Assembly (NCBI GenBank): GCA_022572485.1
Contig: JACZVU010000096.1
Coordinates: 1-9,668, forward strand
Direction of reading: 5' to 3'
DNA: 9,668 nt
Origin: Myxococcales bacterium
Lineage (GTDB): Bacteria; Myxococcota_A; UBA9160; SMWR01
Shown: positions 1 to 6,091 of the stretch, piece after piece
Position numbering within the stretch: the stretch's first letter is position 1
Layout: every line of letters starts with the position of its first letter
Notes under the pieces: model-generated
Databases searched by the model: none
What the model was told of the DNA's origin: nothing
Seen by the model: the letters and a program-made list of their open reading frames with translations, nothing else
Position numbers and translations under genes: made by a program

Positions 1-989
1 AACAAGCGGTGGCGCTCGACGGTTTGTGAACGGAACGCCTCGACGACGAGTGAAATAATCGCCGCACCCCCAAAGAAAGCGAGCATCCAGCCGGCGATTT
101 CATTTCGCTGTACGAGCAATGCGAATATGGGGATTGCGACCAGGACACCCAGATAAACCGCGAAGTCGACGCGTAGCACACCGGCGATCTTTCGGTTGAG
201 GGCCCGAAGATCGGGCGGCGCCCCGGCTTCGGGGGGCAAGCCGCCCCGTGCCAACGCGACGCATGCGATGATGCCGCCGGCTGCCAGCGCGGCCGCCACC
301 AACGCGTTTACCGCGAGCTGCAGTGCGCTGTTCTGTAGGAACAAGAGTGCGACCGATGTGCCCAGTGCACCGGAGAGGATCAGGATCTGTGTCAATCGGA
401 TCGGAGCGACGAAGACCGCAAGACCCACGAGCATCCCGACCGTCGCGAGGCCGAAGCCGTAGTGCCAGCCGTAGGTTTCGCCGATGTAGCCGCAAATCAG
501 TGGCGACATGGCGGCGCCCAGATTGATGCCCATGTAGAAGATCGTGAAGCCGCTGTCGCGTCGCGGGCTGGCATCCGGATAGAGGGAGCCCACCGTGGTC
601 GAGATGTTGGGCTTGAAGAATCCGTTTCCGCAGATCAATAACGCCAGCGCGGTAAAAAATGCCGTCTCGTGCTGGAGGGTCATCAGCAGATGGCCCGCGG
701 ACATCAGCAGGCCACCGAGGATCACCGCGCGGCGAGTTCCCAGGAGCCGGTCCGCGAGCATGCCGCCGATGAACGGTGTGGCATAGACCATCGCCGTGTA
801 GGCGCCGTAGACCGCGTACGCCTTGGCGTCTCCGTAGCCCAAGAACCCCTTGATCATGTAGAAGACCAACAGCGCGCGCATTCCGTAGTAGGAGAAGCGC
901 TCCCACATCTCCGCAAAGAAGAGCGCGAACAGGCCGGTCGGATGCCCGAAGAGCGTTGCGGATGCGGGCGGCGGGCTCGTGGCGGTCAT
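1..989 (-). CDS. POT/PTR2 family proton-coupled oligopeptide transporter (partial, C-terminus off the left edge)
   Basis: This is an inner-membrane symporter of the proton-dependent oligopeptide transporter family (major facilitator fold), expected to import di- and tripeptides. Seen directly: an open frame of 329 codons from ATG at 989 down to base 1 with no stop, so the C-terminal part is missing. Residues 27-36 carry the family signature E-x-x-E-R-F-x-Y-Y-G in the first membrane helix. Residues 124-128 are FFKPN, the second PTR2 signature, where K126 matches the helix-4 lysine of known POTs. Residues 71-87 hold the loop with ADR and GTRR. Near the truncated end is the pattern ALLVQRNEIAGW, typical of the segment after helix 6 in bacterial POTs. 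A GGAGGT sits just upstream of the ATG at tight spacing. The gene is transcribed divergently from the aldehyde oxidoreductase operon and shares its 170-base upstream region. Substrate cannot be read from the sequence; the family call is firm. Confidence 0.93.
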   Translation of the reverse strand, partial: MTATSPPPASATLFGHPTGLFALFFAEMWERFSYYGMRALLVFYMIKGFLGYGDAKAYAVYGAYTAMVYATPFIGGMLADRLLGTRRAVILGGLLMSAGHLLMTLQHETAFFTALALLICGNGFFKPNISTTVGSLYPDASPRRDSGFTIFYMGINLGAAMSPLICGYIGETYGWHYGFGLATVGMLVGLAVFVAPIRLTQILILSGALGTSVALLFLQNSALQLAVNALVAAALAAGGIIACVALARGGLPPEAGAPPDLRALNRKIAGVLRVDFAVYLGVLVAIPIFALLVQRNEIAGWMLAFFGGAAIISLVVEAFRSQTVERHRL

Positions 990-1090
990 GGACCTCCGTG
1001 AATCGGCGGTGCCACCGTGTGTTCATTCGGGCTGCGCGAGCGATGATTAGCATCCGCGGCCAGGATTTTGCACCTCGGATCCGTCTTCTC

Positions 1091-1137
1091 CCCGATTTCC
1101 GGACCCATGGGTGTGTAAGATGAAGTCGGAAATCGGG
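1091..1137. promoter_or_regulatory. Nested inverted repeat upstream of the aldehyde oxidoreductase operon
   Basis: In the 990-1159 gap between the divergent POT and AOR genes, CCCGATTTCCG (1091-1101) is perfectly mirrored by CGGAAATCGGG (1127-1137), with 25 bases between. The spacer holds a second perfect palindrome, ACCCATGGGT (1103-1112). The right arm ends 10 bases before the AGGAGG ribosome binding site of aorA (1148-1153; ATG at 1160). It could be a regulator-binding operator controlling one or both divergent genes. If transcribed, it could instead be an 11-bp hairpin in the mRNA leader. A smaller repeat, CGGTG-C-CACCG, lies at 1007-1017 near the POT start. I could not place a convincing -35/-10 pair in this gap. 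The repeat is seen directly; its function is inferred. Confidence 0.5.
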
Positions 1138-1159
1138 ATCTGCGAGCAGGAGGACGGGT

Positions 1160-1660
1160 ATGGTGGCACTCGATGGCGCTCTCCAGATCGATCCAGCGAA
1201 GTGCACCGGATGTAAGCAATGCGAACTGGCCTGTTCGTGGGTGCAGACCGGAACCTTCCAGCCGTCGCGGTCGCTGATCCGGGTGCACGTCTTCGATGAG
1301 CAGGCGAGTTACGCGCCGTATGCTTGCCTGCAATGCAGCGAGGCCTGGTGCATGCAGGCCTGTCCGGTCAACGCGATCGATGTCGACCAGCAGACCGGCG
1401 CGAAGGTCGTGATCGACGAAGCCTGTGTCGGCTGCAAACTCTGCGTGATCGCGTGCCCGTTCGGCACCATCTTCTACGACAAACAGACGGATCGGGCGGC
1501 CAAATGCGATCTCTGTGCGGGCGATCCGGCCTGCGCGCACGCGTGCCCGACGGGTGCGATTGCAATCGCCGAAGTCGACCCGGGAGCCTGGTTGGTTCCC
1601 TTCGGAGAGAGCATCGATTCAGCGTATCGAAAAGCCGTGGAGGGGGAGGGCGCCCAATGA
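1160..1660 (+). CDS. aorA: Four-cluster 4Fe-4S ferredoxin subunit of tungsten aldehyde oxidoreductase (AorA-like)
   Basis: A 166-residue polyferredoxin of the HycB/DmsB-like type, expected to carry electrons between the tungsten subunit and the flavoprotein encoded downstream. It has exactly sixteen cysteines in four groups: C15/C18/C21/C25, C56/C59/C64/C68, C89/C92/C95/C99 and C116/C119/C125/C129. That is enough for four 4Fe-4S clusters, with the usual Cys-Pro at C68, C99 and C129. There is no signal peptide or twin-arginine motif, so it is cytoplasmic. The start is supported by AGGAGG six bases upstream of the ATG. It is the first gene of the operon, and its TGA overlaps a possible ATG of the catalytic subunit gene. 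In Aromatoleum aromaticum AOR (known from the literature) the equivalent subunit is AorA, and gene order and cluster count match. Alone it could be any polyferredoxin; the neighbours decide the assignment. Confidence 0.9.
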   Translation: MVALDGALQIDPAKCTGCKQCELACSWVQTGTFQPSRSLIRVHVFDEQASYAPYACLQCSEAWCMQACPVNAIDVDQQTGAKVVIDEACVGCKLCVIACPFGTIFYDKQTDRAAKCDLCAGDPACAHACPTGAIAIAEVDPGAWLVPFGESIDSAYRKAVEGEGAQ

Positions 1661-1674
1661 GGGGAGAGCACCCA

Positions 1675-3531
1675 ATGAGCGAAGGCGGGCTCGGTGGCTG
1701 GACGGGAAAGCTGCTGCGGGTGGACCTCACGCGCCAGGCGATCGCGGTGGAAGATCTCAACGAGCAATGGGCGAGGCAGTACGTAGGCGGTCGCGGCGTG
1801 GCGGCGCGCTATCTCGATGACGAAGTCGATCCCCAGGTCGAACCGTTGGCTCCCGAGAACAAATTGATCTTCGCAACGGGGCCGCTGACCGGAACCAATG
1901 CGTCCTGCGGCGCTCGCTACATGGTCGTCACCAAGAGTCCGTTGACGGGTGCGATGACCACATCCAATTCCGGTGGCAAGTGGGGCCCCGAACTCAAGTT
2001 TGCGGGCTACGACATGATCCTCTTCGAGGGCCGCAGCAAGCGGCCCGTCTACCTGTGGATCTTCGATGATCAAGTGGAACTCCGATCGGCAGAGCATCTA
2101 TGGGGGAAGGGTGTCTTTGAGACCGAAGACACCCTCAAGGCCGAGACGGGACTGTCGGATTGCTCGATCGCCGCGATCGGGCCCGCGGGTGAAAACCGAG
2201 TGCTTTATGCCGCGATCGTAAACGACAAATTTCGCGCCGCAGGTCGCTCCGGCGTTGGGGCGGTGATGGGTTCCAAGAACCTCAAAGCGATTGCAGTGCG
2301 CGGCACGGGCGCCGTTCGGATCGCCCGACCGGTCGAAATGATGCGCGCCCAGTGGGCGATGAAGCAAGACCTCAGCGAGGCGCCGCTCACCGCGGAGGGG
2401 CTCCCCCAGTATGGAACGCTCGCATTGATGAATGTGATCAACGAGCACGGTGCACTGCCGACCAACAATTATCAGCAAGCGCAGTTTGATCGGGCTGAGA
2501 AGATCTCGGGTGAAGAACTCCGCAAGACGCGGCTCGCGTCCAACAAGGCCTGCTTTGCGTGCACGATCGCGTGTGGCCGGGTCTCGCGTATTTCGGATGA
2601 AGGCGTGGGGCGTTATGCGGTTACCACGAGCGCTCGAAACTGGAAGCACGCCACCGAGGGTCCGGAATACGAGAGCGCCTGGTCGCTCGGTGCCGATTGC
2701 GGGATCGACGACCTGGATGCGATCCTCAAGGCCAACACACTGTGCAATGACCTCGGAATGGATCCCATCTCGCTGGGTGCCACGATCGCCGCCGCGATGG
2801 AGCTTTACGAGAAGGGCGTGATCGACGACTCGGAGACGGGTATGCCGCTGCGTTTTGGCAGCGGTGAAGCGATGCTTGCGATGACCGAGAAGACCGCCTA
2901 CCGGGAGGGCTTCGGCGATGATCTCGCGGAGGGCTCTAAGCGGCTCGCGGACAAATACCGTCAACCCGACGTCTTCATGGGCGTCAAGGGACAGGAATTT
3001 CCCGCCTACGACCCACGCGCGATCCAGGGCATGGGGCTTGGTTACGCGACGTCAAATCGCGGAGCCTGCCATCTGCGCGCTTACACGGTTGCCGCCGAGA
3101 TCCTCGGAATTCCCGAGCAGCTGGACCCGCGCTCAACCGATGGCAAAGCCGGACTCGTGATCGCGTCCCAGAATGTCTCGACCGCTGTTGATGCGATCGG
3201 TCTCTGCATCTTCTTGACCTTTGGCACGACTCTCGAGCGCATCCGCCCGATCCTGACGGCGGCTACCGGAATCGATCTGAACGACGAAGAGATGATTCGT
3301 GTCGGTGAGCGAATCTGGAATCTCGAAAGGGCCTGGAACATGCGGGCGGGACTCACGGCTGCGGATGACATGCTGCCCAAGCGGATGCTCGAAGAGGCGA
3401 TCCCGAGCGGGCCCGCCAAGGGGGAAGTGAATCGACTTTCGGAGATGTTGCCCGATTACTACCGAGAGCGTGGCTGGAGCGCAGCGGGCGAGCCGAGTGC
3501 GGACAAGCTCAGAGAGCTCGGCATCGCTTGA
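1675..3531 (+). CDS. aorB: Tungsten-dependent aldehyde:ferredoxin oxidoreductase family catalytic subunit (AorB-like)
   Basis: A 618-residue member of the tungsten AOR family, which oxidises aldehydes to carboxylic acids at a bis-tungstopterin centre beside one 4Fe-4S cluster. Seen: the N-terminal domain with GPLTGT, VVTKSPLTG, ELKFAGYD and GVGAVMGSKNLKAIAV; cluster cysteines C293-x2-C296-x3-C300 plus distal C511 in the pterin motif DAIGLC (506-511). E333 (in EGPEYES) and H466 (in GACH) align with the active-site Glu313 and His448 of Pyrococcus AOR, from memory of that sequence. The other pterin motif is NDLGMD (358-363), with Asn in place of the first Asp. The E-x-x-H that binds the dimer-bridging iron in the Pyrococcus enzyme is K-A-N-T here (352-355), so that iron is probably absent. 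Length is close to the usual ~605. ATG at 1675 gives the family-like N-terminus; an in-frame ATG at 1657, overlapping the aorA stop, would add six residues. Substrate is unknown. BamB-type benzoyl-CoA reductase is a related alternative, made less likely by the neighbours. Confidence 0.94.
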   Translation: MSEGGLGGWTGKLLRVDLTRQAIAVEDLNEQWARQYVGGRGVAARYLDDEVDPQVEPLAPENKLIFATGPLTGTNASCGARYMVVTKSPLTGAMTTSNSGGKWGPELKFAGYDMILFEGRSKRPVYLWIFDDQVELRSAEHLWGKGVFETEDTLKAETGLSDCSIAAIGPAGENRVLYAAIVNDKFRAAGRSGVGAVMGSKNLKAIAVRGTGAVRIARPVEMMRAQWAMKQDLSEAPLTAEGLPQYGTLALMNVINEHGALPTNNYQQAQFDRAEKISGEELRKTRLASNKACFACTIACGRVSRISDEGVGRYAVTTSARNWKHATEGPEYESAWSLGADCGIDDLDAILKANTLCNDLGMDPISLGATIAAAMELYEKGVIDDSETGMPLRFGSGEAMLAMTEKTAYREGFGDDLAEGSKRLADKYRQPDVFMGVKGQEFPAYDPRAIQGMGLGYATSNRGACHLRAYTVAAEILGIPEQLDPRSTDGKAGLVIASQNVSTAVDAIGLCIFLTFGTTLERIRPILTAATGIDLNDEEMIRVGERIWNLERAWNMRAGLTAADDMLPKRMLEEAIPSGPAKGEVNRLSEMLPDYYRERGWSAAGEPSADKLRELGIA

Positions 3532-3574
3532 AGCCGTGCCCGAGGTTTGTTTGCTCAGAGGGTTGCGAGACCTC

Positions 3575-3634
3575 ATGGGTGAAAAGTCCGTGAGTTCCGA
3601 TGCACCGGCCGTACGAGGCTATCTGGGAGGATGA
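3575..3634 (+). CDS. Possible 19-codon leader ORF coupled to the flavoprotein gene
   Basis: The 104-base gap between aorB and aorC is long for this otherwise tight operon. It contains ATG at 3575 followed by 19 codons and TGA at 3632-3634, one base before the aorC ATG at 3636. The GGGAGG that serves aorC (3625-3630) lies in the last codons, so ribosomes finishing this ORF would sit on the aorC start. The predicted peptide ends Tyr-Leu-Gly-Gly. A purine-rich CAGAGGG lies about a dozen bases before its ATG, a weak site. The gap also allows a weak stem, GAGGT (3542-3546) with ACCTC (3570-3574). I do not recognise the peptide, and an ORF this short may be chance. Confidence 0.2.
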   Translation: MGEKSVSSDAPAVRGYLGG

Positions 3635-3635
3635 G

Positions 3636-5015
3636 ATGGCGATGCGACACGTGATCCTCGGTGCCGGACCGGCGGGAATCAACGCGATCGAAACCCTTCG
3701 TGCGATCGATTCCGATTGCGAAATTACACCCGTCTGCGACGAACCGGCTTACGCGCGCATGGTGCTGCCTTACTACCTCGAGGGCAAGATCGAGGAGCGC
3801 GTGGTGATGACGGGGAATGAGGAGTGGTTTTCCGAGCACGGCGTTGCCACGCATCTGGGTGTTCGCGTGACGGCAGTCGATCCGGGTTCGAATCAGGTCG
3901 TTCTCGATGACGGTGCTCGGCTCGGTTACGACCGACTGCTCGTAGCGACCGGATCTCGCGCGGCGCGCCCGCCGATCGACGGACCCGGTATCGCCAACCT
4001 CTGGACCCTCGCAGACGCGAAGCGTTTTCTCGCGGAACCGCGGCCCCATACGGTGATCGTCGGCGCTGGTTTCATCGCGTTTACGATCCTCGATGCCATT
4101 GCAGTGCGCAGTGATCGCGTCACCATTCTCGAGATCGAGGATCGGGTGCTGCCCAACATGCTCGACGCGGAGAGTGCCGCGCTGATGGCGGACCATCTCA
4201 AGAAGCTCGGCATCGAGGTCTGCACGGGTGTTCGGCTCGAGGGGATCGAACAGGTGGCCGGGAAGCGTCGGTTGCAGCTCTCGGGCGGCTCTGATTTTGA
4301 GTGTGACGCGGTCGTCATCGCCGCGGGTGTCGCGCTAAACATCGAGTTTCTTGAAAGCTCCGGTATCGAACTCGGAAAGGGGCGAGGAGCCGGGGTTCTC
4401 GTCGATGAGAAGCTGCAGACCAGCGCCGAGGGAGTCTACGCGGCCGGTGACGTGGCGGAGGCCGCGGATCTGCTGACTGGTGAGCGGCGCGTGCACGCCG
4501 TGCAGCCGACGGCTGTCGACCACGGCTGGGTCGCGGCTGCCAACATGGCTGGCATCGACGTTCGCTACGCGGGCAGCCTCATCATGAACATCTTGGCCGC
4601 CCAGGGCCTCGAGACCTGCAGCTTTGGCGATTGGCAGGGCGCGGGCCGCGAAATCACAGTCGTCGAAAACCCCGCCAACCGCATCTACCGAAAATACACC
4701 TGGGATGGAGACACCCTGGTCGGTGGGATCTTGCTAGGGCCGTCCGCCGCGCTGTCGGGCACGAACGATGTCGGGATGTTGAAGGGTTTGATCCAGACCG
4801 GTGTCCGGGTGGGGCCCTGGAAGACCTACCTCGAAGAGAATCCACTCGACCTGCGCCGCGTCTACGTGGCGACCGGCGCTGCCAAAAAGCTCCTGGAGTC
4901 GAATCTGCTCACGGGTCGCGCTTCGGTGGGCGGTGGGTATCGGTTCCCGCCGCTGCCGGCACTTCGCAAGCGCTCTTCCCACCACGCGATATTGCTCTCG
5001 GGCAGGGCTCCGTAG
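3636..5015 (+). CDS. aorC: FAD-dependent NAD(H) oxidoreductase subunit of aldehyde oxidoreductase (AorC-like)
   Basis: A 459-residue flavoprotein of the pyridine-nucleotide disulfide/ferredoxin reductase fold, expected to pass electrons from the polyferredoxin to NAD+ (or the reverse). Seen: the FAD dinucleotide-binding motif G9-A-G-P-A-G14; ATGSRA before the second domain; a second motif G143-A-G-F-I-A148, with Ala replacing the third Gly; E166 at the end of the following strand, which favours NAD(H) over NADP(H); and the FAD-contacting AAGD motif ending at G271-D272. No redox-active CxxC is present, so it belongs with ferredoxin/rubredoxin or NADH oxidase-like reductases. I chose ATG 3636 because GGGAGG lies five bases upstream and the Rossmann strand begins at once. 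An in-frame ATG at 3600 would add 12 residues but has no ribosome binding site. In Aromatoleum AOR the FAD subunit is AorC, encoded in the same position. Confidence 0.88.
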   Translation: MAMRHVILGAGPAGINAIETLRAIDSDCEITPVCDEPAYARMVLPYYLEGKIEERVVMTGNEEWFSEHGVATHLGVRVTAVDPGSNQVVLDDGARLGYDRLLVATGSRAARPPIDGPGIANLWTLADAKRFLAEPRPHTVIVGAGFIAFTILDAIAVRSDRVTILEIEDRVLPNMLDAESAALMADHLKKLGIEVCTGVRLEGIEQVAGKRRLQLSGGSDFECDAVVIAAGVALNIEFLESSGIELGKGRGAGVLVDEKLQTSAEGVYAAGDVAEAADLLTGERRVHAVQPTAVDHGWVAAANMAGIDVRYAGSLIMNILAAQGLETCSFGDWQGAGREITVVENPANRIYRKYTWDGDTLVGGILLGPSAALSGTNDVGMLKGLIQTGVRVGPWKTYLEENPLDLRRVYVATGAAKKLLESNLLTGRASVGGGYRFPPLPALRKRSSHHAILLSGRAP

Positions 5016-5023
5016 ATCGGCCG

Positions 5024-5278
5024 ATGCGGATTCAAGTGCGCCTGTTTGCGAACCTCCGCGATCGTTTTCCGAATGACGATCGTGGCCGAGGTGAGATCGA
5101 ACTCGACGAGCGCGCAACGCTCGCCGACCTGATCGAGCGACTCGAAATCCCCGACTCGCTCGCGCAGATGGTGCTGATCGATGGCCTGCAAGAGCCCAGA
5201 AGCCACGAGGAGCGCGCGAGGCGGACTCTCAAAGATGGGCAGACCGTGAGCATATTTCCGCCGGTTGCGGGCGGTTGA
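5024..5278 (+). CDS. aorD: ThiS/MoaD-like sulfur-carrier protein with C-terminal Gly-Gly (AorD-like)
   Basis: An 84-residue ubiquitin-fold protein of the MoaD/ThiS family. Seen: an N-terminal beta strand MRIQVRLFANLRD, a central helical segment around TLADLIERL, DGQTVSIFPPV near the end, and a terminal Ala-Gly-Gly. In this family the final Gly is adenylated by a ThiF/MoeB-type enzyme and converted to a thiocarboxylate that donates sulfur, for example to the dithiolene of molybdopterin. Its ATG is eight bases after the aorC stop, so it belongs to the operon. MoaD-like genes accompany AOR genes elsewhere and are thought to help make or insert the tungsten cofactor, and aorD has this position in Aromatoleum. 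The activating partner (AorE, ThiF/MoeB-like) is not in this window. The ribosome binding site is weak, consistent with translational coupling. Confidence 0.88.
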   Translation: MRIQVRLFANLRDRFPNDDRGRGEIELDERATLADLIERLEIPDSLAQMVLIDGLQEPRSHEERARRTLKDGQTVSIFPPVAGG

Positions 5279-5446
5279 CGTTGGCGAACGATTCCGCGCA
5301 AAAAGAAGAGATTGACGGCAGAGTGCTCCCCAGGTGATCATGCCCGTTAATGGGTTAGGGATGCCCTGCTTTCTGGGTGTTTCCGCTCTATGTAATTTGC
5401 GGTCGCTTCATCACGGGGTGACCGCCGCGCAAACTTGGGGGACGTG
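5279..5446. other. Intergenic gap after the aldehyde oxidoreductase operon
   Basis: This is the longest same-strand gap between genes in the window (168 bases) and locally more AT-rich than the coding DNA. It holds CCCGTTAATGGG (5343-5354, a near-palindrome), ATGCCC repeated at 5340 and 5361, and GCGGTC (5399-5404) mirrored by GACCGC (5420-5425). TGTAAT at 5391-5396 resembles a -10 element, but no good -35 lies at the right distance. There is no stem followed by a T-run, so I see no clear intrinsic terminator. It may carry the end of the aor transcript and a promoter for the ACT-domain gene, but neither is demonstrated. Confidence 0.3.
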
Positions 5447-5971
5447 GTGTCGATATCTCTCGTCTTGACGGTGAGTGGCCCCGATCGGCCGGGCTTGGTC
5501 GAGACCCTCTCTCAGGCGGTTGCGAGCCATCAAGGCAGCTGGTTGGAGAGCCGGATGGCGCGACTCGCGGGTCACTTTGCGGGGATCCTGCGCGTGAGCG
5601 TTCCCGAAGAGCAGGTGGACGCGCTCACTCGGACGCTCCAATCCCTGGAACCCAAGGGTCTACAGGTTCGCGTGGCGCGCAGCGAACCGGCATCTCTCGA
5701 CTCTGATGCGCGAAAGCTCCGGCTCGAAATTCTCGGCAGTGATCGACCCGGGATCGTGCGCGATATCTCACAGGCTCTTGCGGATCGGGGCATCAACGTT
5801 GATGAGTTGCGCACGGAAATCATGAGTGCGCCGATGTCCGGCGAACTGCTTTTTCTCGCCAACGCAGAGCTCCGGGTTCCCGCAGACCTCAACCTCGAGC
5901 TGTTGCGCAAGGATCTCGAAGCGCTGGCCCACGAGCTCATGGTCGACGTCGATCTCGACGAGCCCCTCTGA
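5447..5971 (+). CDS. Two-ACT-domain protein, GcvR (glycine cleavage system repressor)-like
   Basis: A 174-residue cytoplasmic protein made of two ACT domains and little else, the architecture of GcvR-type regulators. Seen: the first ACT begins at once with SLVLTVSGPDRPG, whose turn GPDRPG is at residues 11-16. The second has LRLEILGSDRPG, with GSDRPG at 97-102, followed by GINVDELRTE and a segment containing MSGELLFLANAEL. ACT domains bind amino acids or mediate dimer contacts. E. coli GcvR acts by binding the regulator GcvA rather than DNA, and no DNA-binding domain is visible here either. The start is uncertain: GTG 5447 has GGGGGA four bases upstream and gives a normal N-terminus; TTG 5435 or GTG 5444 are in frame and would add up to four residues. 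No glycine cleavage genes are nearby, so the target is unknown. It is convergent with the RND gene. Confidence 0.82.
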   Translation: MSISLVLTVSGPDRPGLVETLSQAVASHQGSWLESRMARLAGHFAGILRVSVPEEQVDALTRTLQSLEPKGLQVRVARSEPASLDSDARKLRLEILGSDRPGIVRDISQALADRGINVDELRTEIMSAPMSGELLFLANAELRVPADLNLELLRKDLEALAHELMVDVDLDEPL

Positions 5972-6091
5972 GTCAAACCCGGCGATCGTGTGAAGGGGCG
6001 GAGCGAATTTTTCACGCCACTGGATGCTCAGTCTGGATGGAAAAGCGCGCCGGATTCGCGTATCCGCTCAGCTCTACGACACCCGTGGCGA

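Noticed and set aside
1164..1180. Sigma-54-like -24 element TGGCAC just after the aorA start.
   Set aside because: It lies inside the coding region, and the -12 half is GGCG rather than TTGC.
2098..2964. Long open frame on the minus strand opposite the tungsten subunit gene, with similar ones opposite aorC and the RND gene.
   Set aside because: They are antisense shadows typical of GC-rich coding DNA, show no recognisable domain, and the opposite strand encodes clear protein families.
3542..3574. Stem GAGGT/ACCTC between aorB and aorC as an attenuator or terminator.
   Set aside because: The stem is short, the loop is over 20 bases and there is no T-tract.
5972..6091. Possible terminator between the convergent ACT and RND genes, such as GTGAA with TTCAC (5989-6014) and CGGAT with ATCCG (6051-6066).
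   Set aside because: Stems are only about five pairs, with no following T-run on either strand.
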